NCBI RefSeq assembly: GCF_018617395.1
Contig: NZ_JACSKC010000001.1
Location: 1,426,001 to 1,490,000 of the forward strand
Source of the DNA: Exiguobacterium sp. s48
Lineage (GTDB): Bacteria; Bacillota; Bacilli; Exiguobacteriales; Exiguobacteriaceae
Reading direction: 5' to 3'
DNA length: 64,000 nt
Shown here piece after piece: positions 41,287 to 49,817 of the stretch. Position 1 is the stretch's first letter, and every line of letters starts with the position of its first letter. The notes below the pieces were generated by a model, which saw only the letters and a list, made by a program, of their open reading frames with translations, had not been told where the DNA came from and did not search any database. The position numbers were made by a program, and so were the translations under genes.

Positions 41287-43857
41287 TTAATCATTTTCTT
41301 GTTTTAATCGATCGATAATATTGTCCTTCTTTATTTTTGAAACCGAATATAGCATCGAAGCACCTACAATCATGAAAATCATGATGACGACAAACAGAAT
41401 GCTACTCCACGGCAAGGTGAACGGAGCATCAAACGTATTGATTTGCGCTCGATAGATGAGGTACATGATGAGAAGACTGATGGGAATCCCATATGCAAGG
41501 GCTTTTATCCCATAAAAAATGCTTTCATAGTACACCATCTTATTGAACCCTTTCGGTGTCATCCCAACCGAACGAAGCATGGCAAATTCCCGACGACGAA
41601 GTGAGACGCTCGTTGAAATCGTGTTAAAAATGTTCGCAATCGAAATTAACGAAATCAGCACGATGAACCCATACACAAATATTGATAAAAGTAACAACAT
41701 CTTTTCTTGTTGTTCTCGTTGTTCCGATACATTAAAGACATACAGATCTAAATTCTGTTCCGCTTCAATCACTTGTTGTGTGTCCTCGGGATCATCTGTA
41801 TTCAACGCGATTGACGGACTCGATTGTTTCATCAAATCCCCGATTGCGTCTTCTTCAAACGTCCCTTCTCGTACTATCATATCGAGCCATCCAAGAGAAC
41901 CTGTCATCACACCGGTCGGGGCGATATCTGTCATAGCGCCAACTTGAATCGTTTTAAGCGGTGCCGTGTCGCCCGTTGCATTCTCGTCCCTCAATTCAAG
42001 CGTATCACCGATTTCTGCTTCGACCGTCTCTGTAGTGATGAATTTTTTCTGTTCTATATCTTGATACGAGACCTCATCAATTAAGACGGCTCCTGGTACG
42101 TCTCCGTCTTCAAAACGACTGACAGGCGCTCCGATTTGTTTTAAATACGCATTGAAACTGTCATCATCCAATTGATAGAGGGATACGTAGTACATAAACT
42201 TCCCGTCAACGACAGTTGATGCCAAATTCTCGTTCTCGGTAATCGCACTCGGTAATTGCGCTTCGCTGACCATCGTTTGGACCGTTGCATTTTCAAAATA
42301 TGTTCCGTTCGTCACATGATCTAACGTTTCATAGCGTCGTAAATCATTTTGATCAAGCGTTGAACCATTCACAAGAATATCGAAATCATAATCTGATTGA
42401 GACATGTCGAGGGACTGTTCAAGACGATCAGTGAAGTAACTGACCACTAAAAACAGGACGATACTGATGACGAGCGAGAAGACGGTAACCAAATACCGTT
42501 TACGGTTACGCTTCGTATTTTTTAACCCAATCTCTGCTTCTAAACCGAAAAGACGACGAACTAGTTTTGACGTCTTCACTTGTTTTGACGTCAATCGTAC
42601 ATCTTGCGTTTGACGAATGGCCTCAATCGAAGAAATCTTTGAGGCTCGACGCGCCGGCAGATAGCAGGAAATGAAAATGGTTATGCTCGAAATGAAGAGT
42701 GTTAATAGTAAAGTAATCGGTGTGACGACAACTTCAAACTTCTCCGTCACGTTCAACGCTTTTTCGGCAAATTCATTGATGAACAGGAATGTGAACGCAA
42801 TACCCGTAATCCCAGCCAGGATACCAAGTGGAATGCTAATCCCCCCAATGACCATCCCTTCAAAATAGACCGAGTTCCGCTTTTGTCGCTTCGTAGCCCC
42901 GACACTTGCCAACATTCCGAGGTAACGAGAGCGCTCCGACACACTGATGGCGAATGCGTTATAGATTAGAGAAATCGAGCCAATCACGATGACCGCCATG
43001 ATGATTCCACCAAATCCATATAGTGTTTTACGCAATCCATCGTCATTCGTCACTCCATAATAACGAAGCAACGAGGAATTATAGGCGACACGTTCTATGT
43101 TCTGTTCGGTCATCAACTGTTTTGCTTCCGAATAAATCGAGTTGTCTACATCGTTCAAGGCGACGAACGTGTCGACTCTTGCCCCATTCAATTCTTGATC
43201 ATCGATGAATCCGACGACTGTATACCCTGGTGACCAAGTCGGTTCCCAGTCAGGTCGAGCCATCGTGCCAACAACCGTCAATGTTACCGTATCCTCAACG
43301 TTTAATTGTTCGAGGATCGTCTCGTCTTCCCGAACCAAACCATCATTTTGTGTCAACACGTGACCTGATGACGGATCAATCCGCTCTCCAATCTCAAGTG
43401 TCAATTCATCACCGATGTTATAGGTGACGAGGGCATTTTGGCGAATCTCTTCTGAAATGACGACTTCGCCTTCTTTTTCCGGTAGACGTCCCTCAGTCAA
43501 GTCGACTGGAAAACTCTTCAATCCGGATGTGTTATAGTTTCGAACATATAAGTATGGTTTGTAAGCATTTTGTGACTCTTTCAGTTGAGCATAGCCATCA
43601 TTTGAAAGGATGACAGCCTTCGTGTTCGCATCATCCCGGATAGTTTCGACTTGTTTTTCGTTCGTATCTAGATACTGAACATGCCATTCTCCGTTATCTG
43701 CGATGTCTTGACGAATCATCAAATCCAAAAAAGAAGATCCGAGCGTTGTGACAGCTGTAATCATCGATACAGAGATGATGACTCCGATGATTGTAACAAG
43801 TGAGCGTCGTTTGTTCTCGCGCAAATGCCGAAGTGTCATTTTATTGATGATGTTCAT
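41287..43857 (-). CDS. FtsX-type ABC transporter permease (856 aa)
   Basis: This large permease has two FtsX cores: an N-terminal helix followed by a 200-residue extracytoplasmic domain and three helices at about 275-400, then a second helix, another extracytoplasmic domain and three helices at about 735-845. The sequence SLIYNAFAISVSERSRYLGMLASVGATKRQKRNSVYFEG is the FtsX/MacB hallmark, repeated near the C-terminus as RREFAMLRSVGMTPKGFNKMVYYES. It overlaps the ATPase gene by four bases. Such exporters usually pump peptides or lipids or act as peptide sensors. The two-component system just upstream probably controls it. Confidence 0.92.
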   Translation of the reverse strand: MNIINKMTLRHLRENKRRSLVTIIGVIISVSMITAVTTLGSSFLDLMIRQDIADNGEWHVQYLDTNEKQVETIRDDANTKAVILSNDGYAQLKESQNAYKPYLYVRNYNTSGLKSFPVDLTEGRLPEKEGEVVISEEIRQNALVTYNIGDELTLEIGERIDPSSGHVLTQNDGLVREDETILEQLNVEDTVTLTVVGTMARPDWEPTWSPGYTVVGFIDDQELNGARVDTFVALNDVDNSIYSEAKQLMTEQNIERVAYNSSLLRYYGVTNDDGLRKTLYGFGGIIMAVIVIGSISLIYNAFAISVSERSRYLGMLASVGATKRQKRNSVYFEGMVIGGISIPLGILAGITGIAFTFLFINEFAEKALNVTEKFEVVVTPITLLLTLFISSITIFISCYLPARRASKISSIEAIRQTQDVRLTSKQVKTSKLVRRLFGLEAEIGLKNTKRNRKRYLVTVFSLVISIVLFLVVSYFTDRLEQSLDMSQSDYDFDILVNGSTLDQNDLRRYETLDHVTNGTYFENATVQTMVSEAQLPSAITENENLASTVVDGKFMYYVSLYQLDDDSFNAYLKQIGAPVSRFEDGDVPGAVLIDEVSYQDIEQKKFITTETVEAEIGDTLELRDENATGDTAPLKTIQVGAMTDIAPTGVMTGSLGWLDMIVREGTFEEDAIGDLMKQSSPSIALNTDDPEDTQQVIEAEQNLDLYVFNVSEQREQQEKMLLLLSIFVYGFIVLISLISIANIFNTISTSVSLRRREFAMLRSVGMTPKGFNKMVYYESIFYGIKALAYGIPISLLIMYLIYRAQINTFDAPFTLPWSSILFVVIMIFMIVGASMLYSVSKIKKDNIIDRLKQEND

Positions 43858-44537
43858 GCGCGGACGACCTCATTCTTCGCAATCTTGCCATCTTCAATCG
43901 AAATGATACGATCCGCTTGTAAGGCAATCCGCTCGTCATGGGTGATGATGATGAGCGTTTGATTGAATTTCTTATTGAATAGTTTTAACAGGCTCATGAT
44001 TTCTTCACTATTTTGACTATCCAAGTTTCCTGTCGGCTCGTCGGCCAAGATAATAGCTGGATTACTAATCAGTGCCCGACCGATGGAAACGCGCTGCTGT
44101 TGCCCTCCCGATAATTGGTTTGGTAAATGAGTCAATCGGTTTGACAAGCCCAAGATGCCGATGATGCGTTCCAAATGAGCGATATCCACTTTTTGTTCAT
44201 CTAATAGCATCGGTAACGTGATGTTCTCTTCGACCGTTAAAATCGGAATCAAGTTATAAAACTGATAAATCAAACCGATTTGTCGACGACGGAAAATGGC
44301 GAGCTGTGTCTCGTCCAATGCATAAATGTCTGTTTGATCAATCAACACCTGTCCACTCGTCGGCACATCGACACCACCAAGTAAATGCAACAATGTCGAT
44401 TTCCCCGAACCCGAAGGACCGACGATACAGACAAATTCACCTTTCTTCACCGTGAACGAGACGTCATCGAGCGCTCTGACCTCCATCTCGTCCTTGCCGT
44501 ATACTTTCGATAAGTTTTGTACTTCTAATATATTCAT
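43854..44537 (-). CDS. ABC transporter ATP-binding protein (LolD/SalX type)
   Basis: The 227-residue ATPase of the MacB/LolD group has Walker A GPSGSGKSTLLHLLGG, Q-loop region FRRRQIGLIYQFYNLIP, signature LSGGQQQRVSIGRAL, Walker B IILADEPTGNLDS and switch His in IITHDERIA. It overlaps the permease gene by four bases (ATGA). The ribosome site TGGAGGG precedes the start at 44537. A direct-repeat promoter region lies 47-66 bases upstream. Confidence 0.95.
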   Translation of the reverse strand: MNILEVQNLSKVYGKDEMEVRALDDVSFTVKKGEFVCIVGPSGSGKSTLLHLLGGVDVPTSGQVLIDQTDIYALDETQLAIFRRRQIGLIYQFYNLIPILTVEENITLPMLLDEQKVDIAHLERIIGILGLSNRLTHLPNQLSGGQQQRVSIGRALISNPAIILADEPTGNLDSQNSEEIMSLLKLFNKKFNQTLIIITHDERIALQADRIISIEDGKIAKNEVVRA

Positions 44538-44568
44538 GTTTGCACCCTCCAGTACTTGATCTACTTCG

Positions 44569-44603
44569 AGTGTACCGAGTGAGTGTGACTCGTCTGTGAC
44601 TCG
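44569..44603 (-). promoter_or_regulatory. direct-repeat promoter region of the ABC operon
   Basis: Minus-strand TACACT (44574-44569) is a -10 candidate. CGAGTCACA occurs twice in line (44603-44595 and 44592-44584), starting 11 bases apart, across the expected -35 position, where no good -35 box is seen. This is what an OmpR-type activator site would look like; the adjacent response regulator is the natural candidate. Confidence 0.5.
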
Positions 44604-44629
44604 AAAGTGACGATTTCGTCACTTAGCGA

Positions 44630-45634
44630 TCAGACAATTGCTTTATAAAAGCGAATATGAAAATCCGTTCCGACCCCGGGTTCACTCCGAACAGTCAACT
44701 CACCTTCCTGGCTCATAATGATGCTGTGTGCCATGGCAAGTCCAATCCCGACACTCTCTTCGCTCGCATTCACACCTTTATAAAACCTTTGGAAAATGTA
44801 CGGGAGGTCTTGTTTTGCGACACCAATCCCCGTGTCACGAATCACAATTTCTGTATACAGCGTATTTTCACTGGACTCGATGAATACATCGCCCTGTTCC
44901 GGCGTATGCTCCACGCAATTTTTTAAGATGTTGATGAGCGCCTCGGTCGTCCACTTCAAATCACCCTCGAACGTAACATCTTTTTCGCCTTGAACGTGAA
45001 GTCGTTGCATTTTAATATCAATCGGTACGAGCATCGGTTCTGCTACGGCTTGAATGAGTGCAGGGACGGATACCAATTCGCGCTTGAAATGTATTGTCCC
45101 GGCATCCATTTTTGATAGTTTGAGGAGAGAAGACAAGAGCCACTCCATTCGTTCAAGTTGTACTTGTACGTTATGGGTGAATTCTTGACGCTTCTCCTCA
45201 GATAGACGCGGGTCACTAAGAAGATCTGCCATGACGGTCATCGAGGTGAGCGGTGTCTTCAATTGATGAGAGATATCGGAGATCGCATCAGTTAGCTTCT
45301 GTTTATCTTCTTCAAGATGCGCGCCTTGTTCAGATAGCATTTTCGTCACTTTGTAGAGTTGGCTCTTTAACAAACTGAGCTCCCCTTCGCGATTATCACG
45401 GACATCCAATGTATAGTTGCCATTACTGATTTCTTGAAGATATCCCGAGAGCTGCTCGATTTCTCGATAACGCCATGCCGTGAAACGATACGTAACGCCG
45501 AAAAGTATGATTGCTAATAGGACGACCAGAACGGCCGCCTCTATGGACATGAACAAGACGGCAATACCTACAGCTAGTCCAATAAGAAATAAACAAGTGA
45601 ACAAGTATATTCTTATTTCTTGGTTTCGCAACAT
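44630..45634 (-). CDS. sensor histidine kinase with minimal membrane sensor
   Basis: The 334-residue kinase has two membrane helices at about 8-27 and 31-48 separated by only a few residues, so it lacks an extracellular sensor domain and is of the intramembrane-sensing kind. A HAMP-like region and coiled coil follow to about 110. The phospho-acceptor is His123 in ISDISHQLKTPLTSM; the N-box is ILKNCVEHT and the G-box RDTGIGVAKQDLPYIFQRFYKG. The ATG at 45634 follows one base after the response-regulator stop codon. Partners are the regulator upstream and the ABC exporter downstream. Confidence 0.93.
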   Translation of the reverse strand: MLRNQEIRIYLFTCLFLIGLAVGIAVLFMSIEAAVLVVLLAIILFGVTYRFTAWRYREIEQLSGYLQEISNGNYTLDVRDNREGELSLLKSQLYKVTKMLSEQGAHLEEDKQKLTDAISDISHQLKTPLTSMTVMADLLSDPRLSEEKRQEFTHNVQVQLERMEWLLSSLLKLSKMDAGTIHFKRELVSVPALIQAVAEPMLVPIDIKMQRLHVQGEKDVTFEGDLKWTTEALINILKNCVEHTPEQGDVFIESSENTLYTEIVIRDTGIGVAKQDLPYIFQRFYKGVNASEESVGIGLAMAHSIIMSQEGELTVRSEPGVGTDFHIRFYKAIV

Positions 45635-45635
45635 A

Positions 45636-46316
45636 TTAGCGCCCCACCTTATATCCGATTCCACGCACAGTCGTAATAAGCATCGGGTGTTGTGGATCAT
45701 CCTCTAGTTTCTCGCGGAGTCGCTTAATATAAACAGTCAACGTATTATCGTTCACGAATTCCCCACCCACATCCCAAATCTGATCGAGTAGTTGGGCTCG
45801 TGACAATACTTGCCCTGTATGTCTCCCAAAGATGAGCAACAAACGATACTCTAGCGCTGTCAACAAAATTTCGTCCCCATTCTTTTTCACTTTTGCATCT
45901 TGCGTATTGATTTCAACTGGTCCAATCGTCAACAGAGGCGAGCGTACGTTTTTATTGTATCGACGAAGTACCGAGTGAATTCGTGAAACGAGTTCTCGGA
46001 CACGGAACGGTTTCGTGATGTAGTCGTCCGCTCCCATATCGAGTCCCATCACCACATTCACTTCATCATCGAATGCCGTCAGAAAGATGACAGGGATGTC
46101 TTGTTGTTGCTTCACGAGCCGACATAAGTCATATCCACTCCCATCTGGTAGTGACAAATCAAAGAGACATAAATCGATTGTATGTAACTGTTGTTCAATC
46201 ATAAACGTCGCGTCAGTCACGTTTTGGCATAACGTTGTTTTAAATTGTTCTTGTTCGAGTGAATATTGAAGACCGGAGGCTATCGTCCGGTCGTCTTCTA
46301 CGATTAGAATATGCAT
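45636..46316 (-). CDS. OmpR/PhoB family response regulator
   Basis: A 226-residue regulator with a receiver domain (acidic VEDDR, Asp53 in LCLFDLSLPDGSG, Thr in FLTAFDD, Lys in YITKPF) and an OmpR winged helix at about 128-224 (LTALEYRLLLIFGRHTGQVLSRAQLLDQIWD). It precedes its kinase by one base between stop and ATG. The start at 46316 follows GGAGGG. It likely controls the ABC operon downstream. Confidence 0.95.
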   Translation of the reverse strand: MHILIVEDDRTIASGLQYSLEQEQFKTTLCQNVTDATFMIEQQLHTIDLCLFDLSLPDGSGYDLCRLVKQQQDIPVIFLTAFDDEVNVVMGLDMGADDYITKPFRVRELVSRIHSVLRRYNKNVRSPLLTIGPVEINTQDAKVKKNGDEILLTALEYRLLLIFGRHTGQVLSRAQLLDQIWDVGGEFVNDNTLTVYIKRLREKLEDDPQHPMLITTVRGIGYKVGR

Positions 46317-46387
46317 GGTAGTCCCTCCTGACTCTTCTCCCCATAATATAGCAGTCTTTATTCAAGTGAGGAGATAAAACAAAAAAA

Positions 46388-46411
46388 CCGAACGAGGTAT
46401 CTCATTCGGCA
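46388..46411 (-). terminator. terminator-like hairpin in the leader of the two-component operon
   Basis: CCGAACGAG and CTCATTCGG pair with one wobble around GTAT, followed on the minus strand by seven T residues (46387-46381). It lies about 70 bases upstream of the response-regulator start codon, so it is either a second terminator for dus or an attenuator. Confidence 0.6.
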
Positions 46412-46512
46412 GGAGTGTGAACCGGCTATACTCGTATTAAGATTTTTATCACATGAGTGTTATTTAATCGTTCATTAAACGTTTCATCGCCATCTACTAT
46501 TTTAATTATAAA

Positions 46513-46544
46513 AAAGGGGCTCCAGTATTCACTGAACCCCTTCA
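46513..46544 (-). terminator. terminator of the dihydrouridine synthase gene
   Basis: AAGGGGCTCC and the matching ACCCCTT arm with inner AGT/ACT pairs form an imperfect but GC-rich hairpin and the minus strand continues with TTTTTTATAA. Confidence 0.7.
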
Positions 46545-46549
46545 AAAAA

Positions 46550-47557
46550 CTATTCGACTGTCGAGACCGCCTCAGCGAGCGCTGCCTCTTCTTCATGATA
46601 TTTCTCGACAAAGGCATCAAGCAACGCTCGTACCTCGTCCGTCGATTTCGTTTCCATCAAGTTATGACGAAGCTCGCTCGCCCCACGGAATCCTTTAACA
46701 TAAATCTTGAAGAAACGGTGCAAGTTCGAAATCGAACGCGGCACGTCTTCTTGGAATTTATCCTGAAGGTCCAGTTGCAAACGCAACAAGTCGAGATGTT
46801 CTTCCATCGAGTGTTCGCGTGGCTCTTTCTCAAACGCGAACGGATTTTTGAAGATCCCACGACCAATCATGACGCCATCGACCCCATATTTCTCAACGAG
46901 CTCGAGTCCCATTTGACGATCGAGGATGTCTCCATTGATCGTGATGAGCGTATCCGGCGCGATCTCGTCACGTAACTTCACGATGTCCGGGATCATTTCC
47001 CAGTGCGCGTCGACTTTACTCATCTCGTTGCGCGTGCGCAAGTGAATCGACAAGTTCGCGATGTCTTGTTTCAAGAGATGTGTCAACCAGTCGCGCCACT
47101 CGTCGAGCTTCGCGAAACCGAGACGCGTCTTGACGCTGACAGGGATGCCGCCGGCTTTTGCCGCTTGAATGAGCTCAGCCGCGACTTCCGGACGGAGAAT
47201 GAGACCACTCCCTTTTCCACGTTTCGCGACGTTCGGGACCGGGCAACCCATGTTGATGTCGAGTCCTTTATAGCCCATCTCGGCCATACCGATACTCATT
47301 TGACGGAAGTATTCCGGATTGTCCCCCCAGATGTGGGCGACCATCGGCTGCTCGTCCTCGGTGAACGTCAAACGGCCACGGAGGCTGCCCTTCCCTTCCG
47401 GATGGCAATAGCTGTCCGAGTTCGCGAATTCTGTGAAGAAGACGTCCGGGCGTCCCGCATGGGCGACGACGTGACGGAAGACGACATCGGTCACATCTTC
47501 CATCGGGGCAAGTATAAAGAATGGACGCGGAAGATCGCGCCAAAAGTTTTCTTTCAT
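46550..47557 (-). CDS. tRNA-dihydrouridine synthase
   Basis: Dus enzymes reduce uridines in tRNA D-loops with FMN. The 335-residue TIM barrel has the FMN motif [15 protein letters not shown], the catalytic Cys105 in [22 protein letters not shown], and IHLRTRNEM followed by TINGDI and [12 protein letters not shown]. The C-terminal helical domain is complete. I chose the ATG at 47557, preceded by AAAGGAA; seven upstream codons lack a ribosome site. Which D positions it modifies (DusB- or DusC-like) cannot be told. Confidence 0.92.
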   Translation of the reverse strand: MKENFWRDLPRPFFILAPMEDVTDVVFRHVVAHAGRPDVFFTEFANSDSYCHPEGKGSLRGRLTFTEDEQPMVAHIWGDNPEYFRQMSIGMAEMGYKGLDINMGCPVPNVAKRGKGSGLILRPEVAAELIQAAKAGGIPVSVKTRLGFAKLDEWRDWLTHLLKQDIANLSIHLRTRNEMSKVDAHWEMIPDIVKLRDEIAPDTLITINGDILDRQMGLELVEKYGVDGVMIGRGIFKNPFAFEKEPREHSMEEHLDLLRLQLDLQDKFQEDVPRSISNLHRFFKIYVKGFRGASELRHNLMETKSTDEVRALLDAFVEKYHEEEAALAEAVSTVE

Positions 47558-47695
47558 CGTAAAATCAGTTCCTTTCATCCATACAGTCCAACAAAATCAC
47601 TCATCTATTCTATTATGTCTGTCGGATTGTATCAACTGTTACACCACACTGTTCGATATAATAAAGGAACAATTACAATGAAATGAGGAGTAGGA

Positions 47696-48223
47696 ATGAT
47701 TATATGGATCAACGGCGCTTTCGGTTCAGGTAAAACCACATGTGCTAATATACTTCAGAAACAACTGCCAAACGCGTTTCTCTATGACCCGGAGCAGGCT
47801 GGCTTTTTCATTCGGGATCAATTACCGGAGAGCCTTCAGCAACCCGATTTTCAACATCACCCGGAATGGCGAGAGTTCAATTATCAAATGCTGTCGAAAA
47901 TTGCCACGTCGTTCGATGGGGTCATCCTCGTTCCGATGACACTGGTGGACGCAACGTATGTAGATGAAATCATCGGTCGACTTCAGCGGGACGGCGTCGA
48001 TGTACGTCACCTCATCCTTGAAGCGAATCAACACACGCTTGTAAAACGACTGAATAAACGCTTCGAATGGTTCAACTCTTGGGGAAAAGCGCAGATTGAC
48101 CGCTGCCAGTCCGCATTCGAATCTGAGATTCATGCAGAAAAAATTATGACCGACCATCGTTCGAAGTCAGATGTTGCGCGAGCGGTCGCCGATCACGTCG
48201 GTCTCATACTTTCCTCAAAATGA
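47696..48223 (+). CDS. TmrB-like ATP-binding protein
   Basis: The 175-residue protein matches, from memory, the tunicamycin-resistance protein TmrB of B. subtilis: an identical start (MIIWINGAFGSGKT, Walker A), then YDPEQAGFFIRD, the EWREFNYQMLSKIA segment, VPMTLVDATYVDEIIGRL and NSWGKAQIDRC. TmrB confers resistance by binding tunicamycin at the membrane. This protein is about 20 residues shorter at the C-terminus, the region where TmrB has its membrane-binding tail, so resistance activity is uncertain. TGAGGAG precedes it. It converges on and overlaps the next gene by nine bases. Confidence 0.87.
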   Translation: MIIWINGAFGSGKTTCANILQKQLPNAFLYDPEQAGFFIRDQLPESLQQPDFQHHPEWREFNYQMLSKIATSFDGVILVPMTLVDATYVDEIIGRLQRDGVDVRHLILEANQHTLVKRLNKRFEWFNSWGKAQIDRCQSAFESEIHAEKIMTDHRSKSDVARAVADHVGLILSSK

Positions 48224-48655
48224 TTCAGATTCATACATTTCTTCCACGGGTTCGTCTTCCCATTGGATGACGAGCTCGCTTGCATGGGAGAGATTCAACT
48301 CCACCGTCTCACATGTCGTATCCGTCAACCACATGCAGCGGAACAACAGTTGCTGATATCCGTACAGTTCATCGACGATTTCGAAGCGCCCTATTTGAAC
48401 GAACTGACTGAGTTGCTCGATTGGACACATCAAATAGGTCGTTTCACTAAAGCGTGTAAGGGAAGAAAAATCTCGGTCCACGTTCGAGATGGTCACGGTG
48501 GCACGACCCGTCCATACCGCTTCCTTTTTGAACAAGTCACGGATCCCATCCGTAAAGACGAGACGGATTGTCGAACCCGTCACAGTCGCTTCTGTGATGA
48601 CTGCATCATTCAGGGAAAGTGGGACGTTACGAGTTCGAAACGTATATTGTTTCAT
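48215..48655 (-). CDS. hypothetical protein of a coupled four-gene operon
   Basis: I do not recognise this 146-residue soluble protein. It looks mainly beta-stranded (alternating Thr, Val, Ile, Arg), with the start YTFRTRNVPLSLND and an acidic tail ending EEMYESESF. Its ATG follows the previous stop codon directly (TGAATG) and has AAGGAGGG upstream, so it is translationally coupled. It overlaps the convergent tmrB-like gene by nine bases. Confidence 0.72.
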   Translation of the reverse strand: MKQYTFRTRNVPLSLNDAVITEATVTGSTIRLVFTDGIRDLFKKEAVWTGRATVTISNVDRDFSSLTRFSETTYLMCPIEQLSQFVQIGRFEIVDELYGYQQLLFRCMWLTDTTCETVELNLSHASELVIQWEDEPVEEMYESESF

Positions 48656-49273
48656 TCAATCCCTCCTTTTTTGAAACACATAATTCTCAACTGCCTTTAA
48701 ATAACTCGGTCCCTTCATCGTCTTCCTCACTTCGGCTACATCCACGTCTTTTCCTTTCGGCAATCGGAAATACTCATCTAGTCCAGTCTGAACGAATTCA
48801 TTTGAACTACCCATGACCCCAATCAATTCGAACGTTTCATCAAATCGCGCCAACGTCGCATCTCCATGACTATCGTTACAGAGCAAGATGCCACCCGGCT
48901 TCAAATATTGTTTCGTCGCCTGACCGACAAACCCCGCATATTGCGAGATGATCAAGTCAACGGGTTCGATGTCGAGCGGCTGCGTATAGTCCTGACCAAA
49001 AAATTCAATCGTACACGGCTCATCATATTCCTTTCGTTGATCCATCAGCTCCTGCACCGTTTCAATTTGCTTGAAGAAACGGATCGTCCCTTTGAAACTG
49101 TCGACATAGATGACGTGAGGGATGACGAGGGAAGGGGCGACGTCGACGTGACTCCCAGGATAGAGCGTCCGCTTCACGTCAAAGGTTTCAGCAATCGTTT
49201 CATACACTTGTTTTCGGTCCCCGATTTTTTGTGCATACGTCTCATACATTTCTGTCACTTGTTCAAGATTCAT
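48656..49273 (-). CDS. methyltransferase-like protein, degenerate
   Basis: The 205-residue protein shows a class I SAM-methyltransferase outline: a first strand with LYPGSHVDVAPSLV in place of a GxGxG loop, an Asp-like VIYVDSFKGT position, and DLIISQYAGFVGQATKQYLKPGGILLCND as strands 4-5. The usual glycine-rich SAM loop is not intact, so it may bind another ligand or be inactive. It sits ten bases after a GNAT gene and abuts the next ORF. AGGGGGAT precedes the start. Confidence 0.6.
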   Translation of the reverse strand: MNLEQVTEMYETYAQKIGDRKQVYETIAETFDVKRTLYPGSHVDVAPSLVIPHVIYVDSFKGTIRFFKQIETVQELMDQRKEYDEPCTIEFFGQDYTQPLDIEPVDLIISQYAGFVGQATKQYLKPGGILLCNDSHGDATLARFDETFELIGVMGSSNEFVQTGLDEYFRLPKGKDVDVAEVRKTMKGPSYLKAVENYVFQKRRD

Positions 49274-49283
49274 CGTTATCCCC

Positions 49284-49817
49284 CTAGTATAAATATCCGA
49301 GCAAATCGAGTTTCCCTTCCGTCCATCGCTTATCCCCGACCGATCGAACCATCAATTCTTCGAATGACGCCTCCCCAATCCCGCGTGTCGTTTGATTCTC
49401 GTCATCGATTTGAAGCCATGTACATGTATTCGATACCTTTTGAAACCCGATCCGTTCGTAAAGGTCTAGTCGATCTGCGAACAACAGGAGAAAATCGATT
49501 GGGTACTCTTCTCCGAGCGCAATGACTTTTTCCATTAGCGCCCGTCCGACCCCACGTCCTCGCACTGCTTCCCGTACGCATAAATCGATGATGCCAAGCA
49601 CGTGAATCGGAGTTCCATCTATATTCATCACACGAAAATCCAACCCGACTTGTCCGATGATTTGTTGATCCTCATACGCGATGAGCCGAAGATGCGGCAG
49701 TTGCTTAAAGTAGCGGCGATTCGGATAAATGGAAGGAAATGAATGCTGTAATAGCTCAATCAGTTCCGTATCCATCGATTCTGAAATGGTCATCTCGAGG
49801 TGTTGCTCGATTCTCAT
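49284..49817 (-). CDS. GNAT family N-acetyltransferase
   Basis: The 177-residue protein has the acetyl-CoA binding motif VREAVRGRGVGRALMEKVIALGEE at about 80-105, followed by LLLFADRLDLYERIGFQKV, the typical motif B. It follows a subfamily seen in antibiotic-modifying enzymes (aminoglycoside 2-N-type) but the substrate is unknown. The ATG overlaps the stop of the DHFR-like gene (ATGA). Confidence 0.88.
   Translation of the reverse strand: MRIEQHLEMTISESMDTELIELLQHSFPSIYPNRRYFKQLPHLRLIAYEDQQIIGQVGLDFRVMNIDGTPIHVLGIIDLCVREAVRGRGVGRALMEKVIALGEEYPIDFLLLFADRLDLYERIGFQKVSNTCTWLQIDDENQTTRGIGEASFEELMVRSVGDKRWTEGKLDLLGYLY

Noticed and set aside
44607-44622. Hairpin between the kinase and ABC genes as a terminator
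   Set aside because: The stem is good (seven bases) but there is no T-run on the minus strand, so it is not called; it may merely overlap the regulatory region.
46426-46620. 64-codon minus-strand ORF beyond dus
   Set aside because: It overlaps the dus gene end and its terminator and has no start signals.
48263-48700. 145-codon plus-strand ORF over the hypothetical protein
   Set aside because: The minus frame has a ribosome site and tight coupling with its neighbours.
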